Of a DNA stretch of 52,137 nt, positions 18,939-26,433 are shown piece by piece. Origin of the DNA: Spongiibacteraceae bacterium (GTDB lineage: Bacteria; Pseudomonadota; Gammaproteobacteria; Pseudomonadales; Dasaniaceae); NCBI GenBank assembly GCA_028280715.1, contig JANQLG010000049.1, positions 1 to 52,137 of the forward strand. The letters are read 5' to 3'. Position 1 is the stretch's first letter. Every line of letters starts with the position of its first letter. A program made the position numbers and the translations under genes. Below the pieces are notes generated by a model. The model was not told the origin of the DNA. It saw only the letters and a list, made by a program, of their open reading frames with translations, and ran no database searches.

Positions 18939-19934
18939 TTATTGGCAAGGCGTAGGTTGTCCATTAGCTTTTGCTGAAGCCTTAATTGCATCCCAGAGTT
19001 TGGCCATTTTTAGCCCCTGAGTCGCAGTAGAAGGATTATCGATTTCTCCTGCCCGTACTTGCTGAAAGATATCCATCAAGTTGTTAGCTGATTCCTGTTC
19101 CCGCCGTTCAATGGCCTTTCCGGGCCGTTCTATTTCAATCCAGCGCCCCCAGGCACACAATCGCACAATGGCTTGAGTAAAAAATAATTCAATACGAGAT
19201 TCACACACAGGAATAGTTTCGCCGGAGGCATGCAAGGTGAAAAGTGTGCCGTTAGTCAGGCGACCGATCGCAGTGGTAATGGCATCCACCGGGTAATTGC
19301 GCTGATCCATAAAGGCAGAGATACATTCAAACTCTGCACCACACACCATAGAAACGGTATTCATCATATGGGCGCCGGTATCAAACATAAAACCGCCACC
19401 GGAAATCTCTGGTTGTTGTTTCCAGTGATGCTGGTATTTAGTGGCCCATTCTTCCCAAATACAGGCATTGATACTGGTCAACTCACCGTAGGTATTGGCG
19501 GCAACGTCATTTCTCAATTGATGTACTAGTGGAGACAAGCCTCCCTGGTATGCCACTACTAATGCTTTGCCACTGTCTTTTTGTGCGGCGATAACTTGTT
19601 CGGCTTCATTTACGGTCATTACCATGGGTTTTTCCAGCAGCACATCGACATTGGCAGACAACGCTTCCACAGCCTGTTGGGCATGCCAGGCATGCGGTGA
19701 GGAGATATAGACAGCATCCAAATCATTGCCAATTTTTGTCAGCATGTCTTGCCAATCACCAAATAGGGCAGGGCATGTCTGCTGCTTGGCAGTGGTGATG
19801 GTGTTGACTTCCTCGAGTGCAGCCTCGTTTAAATCAGCAACGGCGACTATTTCCAGGTCGCTACGCTCAATCCAGGTTTCGAGATATTGGCGTGCTTTGA
19901 TACCGCAACCGATAATGGCAAGTTTTAGTTTCAC
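18939..19934 (-). CDS. Gfo/Idh/MocA family oxidoreductase
   Basis: The 331-residue protein has an N-terminal Rossmann motif (AIIGCGIKARQYLETW), then VYISSPHAWHAQQAVEAL and the family EKP motif (DVLLEKPMVMTVNEAEQVI). The C-terminal substrate domain carries GGGFMFDTGAHMMNTVSMV with the Asp/His pair typical of sugar or inositol dehydrogenases. The start is GTG at 19934, with AAGAGG about 12 bases upstream. It is divergent from the GPH transporter across a LacI-type operator. It could be an inositol, glycoside or 3-keto-sugar dehydrogenase. IolG cannot be excluded, although the sequence is not obviously IolG. Confidence 0.85.
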   Translation of the reverse strand: MKLKLAIIGCGIKARQYLETWIERSDLEIVAVADLNEAALEEVNTITTAKQQTCPALFGDWQDMLTKIGNDLDAVYISSPHAWHAQQAVEALSANVDVLLEKPMVMTVNEAEQVIAAQKDSGKALVVAYQGGLSPLVHQLRNDVAANTYGELTSINACIWEEWATKYQHHWKQQPEISGGGFMFDTGAHMMNTVSMVCGAEFECISAFMDQRNYPVDAITTAIGRLTNGTLFTLHASGETIPVCESRIELFFTQAIVRLCAWGRWIEIERPGKAIERREQESANNLMDIFQQVRAGEIDNPSTATQGLKMAKLWDAIKASAKANGQPTPCQ

Positions 19935-20052
19935 TGTTATTGTTACCTCTTGAATTGCTGCCAGTGCGCGGGTCTGTCTGAGACAGTGGGTTTAGCTCAT
20001 ATTGAGTCTAGATTAAACGCGACTTGCTTTTATTAAGAATAATCGTTTTTAA

Positions 20053-20080
20053 TTGACACCGGTGTCAATACGAATATTAT
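20053..20080. promoter_or_regulatory. LacI-type operator overlapping a divergent promoter region
   Basis: TTGACACCGGTGTCAA at 20053-20068 repeats the core of the 52-bp palindrome exactly. On the plus strand TTGACA (20053-20058), a 16-base spacer and TATTAT (20075-20080) would serve the GPH transporter. On the minus strand TTGACA (20068-20063), an 18-base spacer and GATTAT (20044-20039) could serve the Gfo/Idh gene. Confidence 0.82.
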
Positions 20081-20221
20081 AAGATGTCTATGATACAAGG
20101 CAACAGCAAGTTGGAGTGTTTGTAGTGCTCATTGGCGTTGCTTATCGGTATTGTTGCCAGAGCTAGTAACTATCTCTAATAGATAAATTCTAATAAATAA
20201 AAAAGTAGCAGGTGTAAGCCT

Positions 20222-21694
20222 ATGCAAAAGCAGGCCCGGGAAATAAAGCCAGTCAATATGGCGGCTTATGGTTGTGGTGATTTATTTGCCGGTATCACCG
20301 GAACCACGCTAGGTATTTGGATATTTTACTTTTATACCACAGTAGTGGGCTTAAGCCCGATTGAGGCGGGCTCTATTCTCGCCATAGCCCGGATTTGGGA
20401 TGGAATCACTGATCCGACCATGGGTTATATCACTGACAATACCCATAGCCGGTATGGACGGCGGCGGTTGTATTTCCTGATTGGTATTCCTCTTACGTTG
20501 AGTTTTGGTCTGCTGTGGATTGATGGCTTTGGCTACGCCTATTACCTGTTAACTTACCTTGCGTTTAATACCGTCTTTACTCTGGTGCAAGTTCCCTACG
20601 AAACCCTTGCGGCGGAAATGACTAATGATTTTAAAATGCGTTGCAAACTCACCGGTGTAAGGATGATATTTGCGCAAAGTGGTGCACTGATAGCCTCATG
20701 GTTGCCTGCTTATATCCTGCAACAGTATGACGATGAAGGCACGGCTTTTTTATATGTAGGGGGTATTCTGGCAATCTTGTGTATGCTGCCTTGGTTCTTT
20801 GTCTATAAAGGGACTTGGGAGCGAGAAAGCCAACTGCAACGAGATTCTGCTCCGTTTTTTAAAGAGATGAAAAAATTATTCGCAGAAATGTTTTCAACCT
20901 TTAAGTTGAGAATATTTCGGATACACCTGTGCATGTACGTCGGTGCATTTGTTGCGCTAGATGTTTTTAACGCCTCTTTTGTTCATTACCTAACCTTCGT
21001 ACTGGAACTCGATAAACTCACAATCGGTAATCTTGTTACGTTATTGGCGGTGATGCAATTTGCCGGCACACCGGTATATGCCTATTTGTGTATGAAGTAT
21101 GGCAATTCTGCCACTTACCGTGTGGCTGTTATCGTAGCAATGCTTGGCGTTATCCTATGGACCATCACGTCATCATTTGAAGCACCACTGATGTTGGCTT
21201 TCGTAGCGGCATTTGTTTTAGGTTCTTCGCGCGGCGGTATTTATTTAGTGCCCTGGAATATTTATAACTTTATCCCCGATGTTGATGAAGTGCTCACCAG
21301 CGAACGTCGTGAAGGTATTTATGCTGGAGTGATGACCTTAACCCGTAAAATTACCCAGGCCTTTTCCATTATGCTAGTGGGAGTGTTATTGGAATACAGT
21401 GGTTTCCAATCTGGTGCCGATACTCAAAGTGCCTCAGCGATTACTGGTTTGCAGGTGGCCTTGCTAGGCGGCACAGCAGTATTTTTAATCTTTGGCTTTA
21501 TTAACTCTTTCCGCTTTGGTTTGGATCACAAAAAACATAAAACACTGGTGGGTGAGATTGAGCGACTAAAAGCTGGTGGTAATTTGGCTGATGCGCACGT
21601 AGAGGCAAAAAGCATTATTGAAAGTTTGACTGGATGGAAACATGAGCATACCTGGGGTAACAATAATGTTTCCCATGCATCAAGAAGCAGGTAA
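20222..21694 (+). CDS. GPH family sugar:cation symporter (MFS)
   Basis: The 490-residue, 12-helix transporter is of the glycoside-pentoside-hexuronide:cation family. The signature loop ARIWDGITDPTMGYITDNTH followed by SRYGRRR lies between helices 2 and 3. Other family segments are FTLVQVPYETLAAEM and the later SSRGGIYLVPWNIYNFIPDV. It likely imports a hexuronide, a glycosyl-inositol or a released sugar across the inner membrane. It heads a run with the PI-PLC, phosphatase and GH28 genes (64-102-base gaps) and sits behind a LacI-type operator. Confidence 0.9.
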   Translation: MQKQAREIKPVNMAAYGCGDLFAGITGTTLGIWIFYFYTTVVGLSPIEAGSILAIARIWDGITDPTMGYITDNTHSRYGRRRLYFLIGIPLTLSFGLLWIDGFGYAYYLLTYLAFNTVFTLVQVPYETLAAEMTNDFKMRCKLTGVRMIFAQSGALIASWLPAYILQQYDDEGTAFLYVGGILAILCMLPWFFVYKGTWERESQLQRDSAPFFKEMKKLFAEMFSTFKLRIFRIHLCMYVGAFVALDVFNASFVHYLTFVLELDKLTIGNLVTLLAVMQFAGTPVYAYLCMKYGNSATYRVAVIVAMLGVILWTITSSFEAPLMLAFVAAFVLGSSRGGIYLVPWNIYNFIPDVDEVLTSERREGIYAGVMTLTRKITQAFSIMLVGVLLEYSGFQSGADTQSASAITGLQVALLGGTAVFLIFGFINSFRFGLDHKKHKTLVGEIERLKAGGNLADAHVEAKSIIESLTGWKHEHTWGNNNVSHASRSR

Positions 21695-21758
21695 TTAAAC
21701 TGTCATCGAATCAGTGGTACAACTAACGCGTCGATCAATGTCAAAGGTTGTATTAATT

Positions 21759-22829
21759 ATGAAGTTAAAACAGACATTAGGAATAGCATTTGTCTTATGT
21801 GTTGGATTGTCGGCTCTGAAGATCAATGCGGCTACCGATTCGGAAAATAATAAACGATTAAATGATATAACCATTATTGGTTCACATAATAGCTATAAAA
21901 GAAAAATTCCCGTTGAACTGCTTGCTCATATTGAAAATCATAATGCAAAGTTAGCGCGATCTATCAATTATTATCACTATGATTTGTACAGTCAGTTAGA
22001 TAGCGGCCTTCGCCAACTGGAAATTGATGTGCTGGCAGATCCAGATGGTGGACTCTATGAAAATCCATTAGCGATAAAGATTCTAAAGGAGTTTGATAAA
22101 ACCATTGGTGAACAACAGGGGTTTTATCAAAATGCGATGTTAGCATCGGGGATGAAGGTGCTGCACATACCCGATATTGATTTGTTTACCCATTGCGCCA
22201 CGTTTCAGTTATGCATGCAACAAATCAATAACTGGTCAGATGAAAATCCCGCTCATGAGCCATTATTTATTCTAATCAACATTAAAGAAAATGCTGTCGA
22301 TTGGGTTAATGGTGTTAAGCCCATTATTTTTGATAGTGCCATGTTTGATAAATTAGATGCAGAAATTCTCGAGGTATTACCGAGAGAAAAATTATTATTG
22401 CCTGACGATGTAAGAGGTAAATCGAAATCGCTTAAGCAAGCAGTAACAACAAATGGTTGGCCTGCCCTGGAAGATAGCAGGGGCAAAATAATCTTTATCT
22501 TTGATGGCAAACCTCGACAGGCTAACATCTATCGTGAGGGTCATAGTTCTCTAAGTGGTCGGGTTATGTTTGCTGCTTTTGATGAGTCTCAACAAGAAGC
22601 GGCGATTATGGTAGTGAACAAACCGATAGAAGAGCAGGAAAGAATAAAGCGATTAGTTACAGAGGGGTTTATTGTAAGAACCCGTAGCGATGCTGGTATG
22701 AATGAGTCACCGGAACAAATGCTCCGTCGTTATCAAGCGGCCGTGTCCAGTGGTGCGCAAATCATCAGCAGTGATTTTTATCCTGGCTCACCGAATAGAG
22801 AGATTATTGATTACGCACTGCCTCGTTAG
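21759..22829 (+). CDS. Exported Ca-dependent phosphoinositide phospholipase C-like enzyme
   Basis: The 356-residue precursor has a signal peptide (KLKQTLGIAFVLCVGLSALK, cleaved near INAA). The TIM-barrel motifs match the Ca-dependent PI-PLC family (PI-PLC-C1 type, known from Streptomyces). They are the catalytic-His segment ITIIGSHNSYKRKIP, LRQLEIDVLADPDGGLYE with metal-ligand acids, the second-His region HIPDIDLFTHCATF, and EPLFILINIKE. Such enzymes cleave phosphatidylinositol-type lipids to diacylglycerol (or ceramide) and inositol phosphate. The ATG at 21759 is chosen because it begins the signal peptide and has AAAGG upstream; the frame is open to a GTG at 21714. A phosphatase gene follows by 69 bases. 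Confidence 0.82.
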   Translation: MKLKQTLGIAFVLCVGLSALKINAATDSENNKRLNDITIIGSHNSYKRKIPVELLAHIENHNAKLARSINYYHYDLYSQLDSGLRQLEIDVLADPDGGLYENPLAIKILKEFDKTIGEQQGFYQNAMLASGMKVLHIPDIDLFTHCATFQLCMQQINNWSDENPAHEPLFILINIKENAVDWVNGVKPIIFDSAMFDKLDAEILEVLPREKLLLPDDVRGKSKSLKQAVTTNGWPALEDSRGKIIFIFDGKPRQANIYREGHSSLSGRVMFAAFDESQQEAAIMVVNKPIEEQERIKRLVTEGFIVRTRSDAGMNESPEQMLRRYQAAVSSGAQIISSDFYPGSPNREIIDYALPR

Positions 22830-22898
22830 CTGGAAAGACATATTAGTTAAAAAACGCGTTAGCTAGAAGAGCAGTATAGGAAAATAGGTTATAACGTT

Positions 22899-24149
22899 AT
22901 GAATATTCAAAAAATTCTCATCGTATTGGTCACATTAGTATTAGTCAGTTGTCAGTCGAGTGTTGAATTCGATAAGCAATCAACCGAATCTGATAATGAG
23001 ATTTCCATCATTGCCTTCGGTGATAGCGGTTATCATCCCGATTACCTGGAAAAAAAATATTACGAAAAACCTTTTACAACCAGAGAAGAATTTATTGCTG
23101 ATCATAGAAAAAACTGGCTGCGAAAAAATAAGCCAATTGATGAATTTACCGTGCCGGCAATGGAGTTTCATGCGCCTTCAGGCAGTTATATTGCTAAAAG
23201 CAGTCTTTATGATGTGGCAAATGCAATGATTTCCCACTGCGAGCAAAACGATTGTGATTTTTCTGTGATGCTAGGCGACAATATTTATCCCGATGGCGCC
23301 ACTTTGGGGGCAGACGGTATTGATGATGCAACGCGGTTTCGAGATATTCTTAGTTTGCCATTTGCGAAGTTAGGCGCAGGTGATCCAGATTTTAAAATAT
23401 ATGCCACGCTGGGCAATCATGACTGGATTACTTCCCGAGCTGGCGCTATGGCCCAGGTTGAGTTTTTGCAGCAAGATAAAAAATTCTATATGGACGGTTT
23501 ATTTTACTCAGTCTTACCACCTGCCGCTAACGGCGCGGTGGAAATATTTGTTGTCGATACAGAAATATTATTGGCTAGTACTAGAGTTAAAGTCGCACGC
23601 CTTAATAAGGACGGCACCGAACAACAGCACGATGATTATAAAACACCTAGAGCCTCGGCAGTACCGCAAAACGATAAAGAAAAAAATATGGTCAGTTGGT
23701 TAGAACAAGGCCTGAAAAACTCAACAGCACAATGGAAAATAGTGATGGGTCATCATCCCATGTGGTCTGCGGGCGGTTCCAAGTTTGAAGAGGGGAGAGC
23801 GATTAGGCGTCTGATTCGCCCATTAGTATGTGAGCATGCCGATATGTATCTGGCGGGCCATGAACACACGCTGGAAGCATATGCAGATAACTGTAGTGAT
23901 ATTGATGGTATGAAGCGCAATAAGGAGCTGCTGCATGTTGTCTCGGGTGCGGCTGGAAAAGTGCGTAGTGTCCATAGTACTTTTTTGGCCCAACAGAATA
24001 TAACCTATCCACAGAGAAAAACGTTATTTGCCATCGGTATGACAGCAGGGTTTTCGCAAATAAAAATGAAGGCTAATACTATTGAAATAGTCATGTTTAC
24101 TGTAACAGAGGACGGCGCTATCAATCGTGTTTATCAGCAGTTGTTTTAA
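22899..24149 (+). CDS. Purple-acid-phosphatase-like metallophosphoesterase lipoprotein
   Basis: The 416-residue lipoprotein has its lipobox (LVSC) at residues 15-18. It carries all five metallophosphoesterase blocks: IIAFGDSGYH, VMLGDNIYPDG, ATLGNHDW, VMGHHPMWSAGG and LAGHEHTLEAYA. This order and GHHPMWS resemble type 5/purple acid phosphatases, some of which act on inositol phosphates. It follows the PI-PLC-like gene in the same run, so it may strip phosphate from the inositol phosphate released outside the cytoplasm. That link is inference; the enzyme could equally be a general phosphatase. Confidence 0.85.
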   Translation: MNIQKILIVLVTLVLVSCQSSVEFDKQSTESDNEISIIAFGDSGYHPDYLEKKYYEKPFTTREEFIADHRKNWLRKNKPIDEFTVPAMEFHAPSGSYIAKSSLYDVANAMISHCEQNDCDFSVMLGDNIYPDGATLGADGIDDATRFRDILSLPFAKLGAGDPDFKIYATLGNHDWITSRAGAMAQVEFLQQDKKFYMDGLFYSVLPPAANGAVEIFVVDTEILLASTRVKVARLNKDGTEQQHDDYKTPRASAVPQNDKEKNMVSWLEQGLKNSTAQWKIVMGHHPMWSAGGSKFEEGRAIRRLIRPLVCEHADMYLAGHEHTLEAYADNCSDIDGMKRNKELLHVVSGAAGKVRSVHSTFLAQQNITYPQRKTLFAIGMTAGFSQIKMKANTIEIVMFTVTEDGAINRVYQQLF

Positions 24150-24251
24150 TGTTAATCGTAATCTAAAAACGCGGTTGGACTGAGTCAAATCAAGCGCACC
24201 AAGTCAAAAGCCGTATTAGTAAAAAGTGGGCTTAACAATATAGGCTTAAAT

Positions 24252-25865
24252 ATGAAAGATAATGAAGGTCGTGATGCAACAAACCGCCGCAATTTTTTAT
24301 CAAATAGTTTACAAACAGCTGTGTTTGGTGGCGTAGCATTAGGGTTTGCCTCGCAGCAGCTGGTAGCAGGACAACATGATAGTGGAGAGAGTGACAAGAG
24401 CGACGAGAGTGCGCAATCACGACTTTCTATTATTGATTTGGGCGCTGATGCTACAGGGACAAAATTAGCGACTGCTGTTATTCAGAAGGCGATAGACCAA
24501 TTGGCTGCAGCCGGTGGTGGCACGGTGGTGATACCCAGAGGAACATTTTTAACTGGAACGATTTTTTTAAAAAGTCATATTCAACTTGAATTGCAATTAG
24601 GCGCTACCTTGCTAGGTTCTCCGAATATTGATGACTACACGCCAATGACCTGGGGCCATAATAAAGATCGGCAACCATGGCATTTAATCTATGCCGACAA
24701 TATTGAAAATGCGGCAATAACGGGTTTAGGTACCATTGATGGTAATGGCGAATACTTTTGGCAGCCTTATGAACGCGATGAACAAGGACGTATGGTTGAA
24801 CCGCGTTGGATTAAAGCAAAAGATAAAAAAATCAGCCCGTTAATTGATATCAATAATTCCCGCAATATTCGCATTCACGATGTTACTGTTAAAACTGGCG
24901 GTGGCTGGAATATTCATTTGTTTGACTGCGATGAAGTGCAAATCAGGGGTGTAAGAATCACTAATTCTGTATACAGCCCTAACTCTGATGCTATTGATTT
25001 GTCGGGGTGTCGCGATGTGTCTGTGTCCGATTGTTATATTCGCACATGCGATGATGCTATCTGTTTAAAAACCTTGCCTGATAGTCGTACCACAGAACGC
25101 GTTGCGATTAACAATTGTGTGATTGAAACATTTTGTGTCGGTGTAAAACTCGGTGCGACTGAGTCCTATCAGGATATGCGAGATGTCTCCATTGCTAACT
25201 GCACTTTTAAAGGCACTTCACGCTTTTTTGCGTTGTACTCAAAAAACGGTGGTATGCTGGAAAATATTACTGTTACCAATATCAGTGGTGATACCAATGC
25301 CAAATTAGTATTGAGTAGGCCCATTCAGTTAATGGTGGAAAAAGCCAAAGACGGATCCATTGGCGGTATTCGCAATGTAGTTATTGATAATATGGTTTGT
25401 CATACCGATGGCAGAATTCTTATCACCTGTGATGATCAAGGTGTGATGGAAAATATCATACTGCGCAATATGGTAATGACTTATCCGCGAGTGGAAGATC
25501 CTCAACCGTTGGCTGCCGGCGCCACCAGTAACCAGTTTCCGCAAAGTCACCTAGCTGCTGGTGCCGCTAGGGCGGCAGTGGTAGTGGATAATGCAAAAAA
25601 CCTGATGATCGAAAATTTGATCGTCAATTGGCCTGCAGAGAATGCCGCTGTACCTCAAGCCTGGCAACACCTCGAACGTATTGAAAATGGCACCGAGCGA
25701 ATTCATCGCTACGATTATTCAAAGCCAAAGTTTGCCGAATTTCATGCAGTGTGGGTTAACAATGTCAGTGGGCTTTATTTGAATAACCCCTTCGTGCAAT
25801 CGTCATCTGATCAGTTGGAAAAATATCAATTGATGCACGTATCGCAGCAAGCTGTTATCAATTAA
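24252..25865 (+). CDS. GH28 family glycoside hydrolase, Tat-exported
   Basis: The 537-residue protein has a twin-arginine signal (RRNFLSNSLQTAVFGGVALG, RR at 12-13). The right-handed beta-helix carries pectate-lyase-superfamily start IIDLGADATGTKLATAVIQK and the GH28 active-site set SPNSDAIDLSG (Asp), RTCDDAICLK (Asp pair) and VGVKLGATES. GH28 enzymes hydrolyse galacturonan or rhamnogalacturonan bonds, often as exo-enzymes when inserted loops are present. It is the last gene of the run with the GPH transporter, PI-PLC and phosphatase. UxaC and UxaA could use released galacturonate. The exact substrate is open. Confidence 0.88.
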   Translation: MKDNEGRDATNRRNFLSNSLQTAVFGGVALGFASQQLVAGQHDSGESDKSDESAQSRLSIIDLGADATGTKLATAVIQKAIDQLAAAGGGTVVIPRGTFLTGTIFLKSHIQLELQLGATLLGSPNIDDYTPMTWGHNKDRQPWHLIYADNIENAAITGLGTIDGNGEYFWQPYERDEQGRMVEPRWIKAKDKKISPLIDINNSRNIRIHDVTVKTGGGWNIHLFDCDEVQIRGVRITNSVYSPNSDAIDLSGCRDVSVSDCYIRTCDDAICLKTLPDSRTTERVAINNCVIETFCVGVKLGATESYQDMRDVSIANCTFKGTSRFFALYSKNGGMLENITVTNISGDTNAKLVLSRPIQLMVEKAKDGSIGGIRNVVIDNMVCHTDGRILITCDDQGVMENIILRNMVMTYPRVEDPQPLAAGATSNQFPQSHLAAGAARAAVVVDNAKNLMIENLIVNWPAENAAVPQAWQHLERIENGTERIHRYDYSKPKFAEFHAVWVNNVSGLYLNNPFVQSSSDQLEKYQLMHVSQQAVIN

Positions 25866-25919
25866 ACAGACAAAAGGGACAATTTTAAAAAACTAACAAT
25901 AAACAAAATATAAAGATTA

Positions 25920-25932
25920 TTGGTCAGACCAA
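25920..25932. promoter_or_regulatory. TGGTnnnACCA palindrome, candidate FadR-type GntR operator
   Basis: TTGGTCAGACCAA is a perfect palindrome matching the TGGTnnnACCA pattern of FadR-subfamily GntR regulators. The same pattern occurs beside the gntR gene at 39393-39403. It lies 55 bases after the GH28 stop and 500 bases before the TonB receptor start. If real, it would join the GntR and LacI circuits at the receptor. Confidence 0.5.
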
Positions 25933-26242
25933 AAAGTCGCGCCATTTCCCCTGATAAAAATTTAGCTATATCTATTTGAAATAGCTAACATTTCAATTTG
26001 CAAATGTCATTAGGTAGGGGGTCGAAGTGTTATTAAAAATGTATCATTCGCAAAAGTTAGTTGACCGCAAGGCTTGGTTAATTTGGTAGTTATTAGCGGT
26101 AAATGAAGCTATTTTTATCATTTTTTGTCTTCACTTTTTTAGCTAATAACGAAGTTTCATCTTTCTGTAATAAAGATTATGTACAGTCCAACCAAGTCTT
26201 TTATCGTATTTTGTTATTAATGGTAGAAACTTTGTATTTTTT

Positions 26243-26271
26243 GTTGACACCGGTGTCAACATGGTTAGTAT
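26243..26271 (+). promoter_or_regulatory. LacI-type operator with promoter for the TonB receptor
   Basis: GTTGACACCGGTGTCAAC at 26243-26260 is an 18-bp perfect palindrome with the same core as the sites at 14987 and 20053. TTGACA at 26244-26249, a 16-base spacer and TAGTAT at 26266-26271 form a plausible sigma70-type promoter. The leader to the receptor ATG would be about 155 bases. Confidence 0.8.
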
Positions 26272-26433
26272 GTGATCTGTTCAAGGCATTTGGTCAAGCC
26301 AGTTGTGGTGAGTGACTTTAACGCCATAGCTGTGCAGGGATTGCATGGTGCCGTAGGGCTGCAGTGTTGCCCATGGGGGACAGGCTATTGCTAGAGCTAA
26401 TAATTAGAAAGTCAATATCTAGGAGACTAGGGT

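Larger units (their letters stand above)
25866..26433. other. 568-base intergenic region upstream of the TonB receptor
   Basis: I see no credible gene here. It holds a perfect TTGGTCAGACCAA palindrome (25920-25932), two small inverted repeats (TAGCTAT/ATAGCTA at 25963-25987 and ACATTT/AAATGT at 25988-26007), the LacI-type operator at 26243-26260 and the leader of the TonB receptor gene. A 70-codon open frame at 26103-26315 runs straight through the operator and is not considered real. Confidence 0.7.

Noticed and set aside
26103-26315. 70-codon open frame before the TonB receptor
   Set aside because: It runs through the LacI-type operator and promoter, has no ribosome binding site and resembles no family I know; it is treated as leader DNA.
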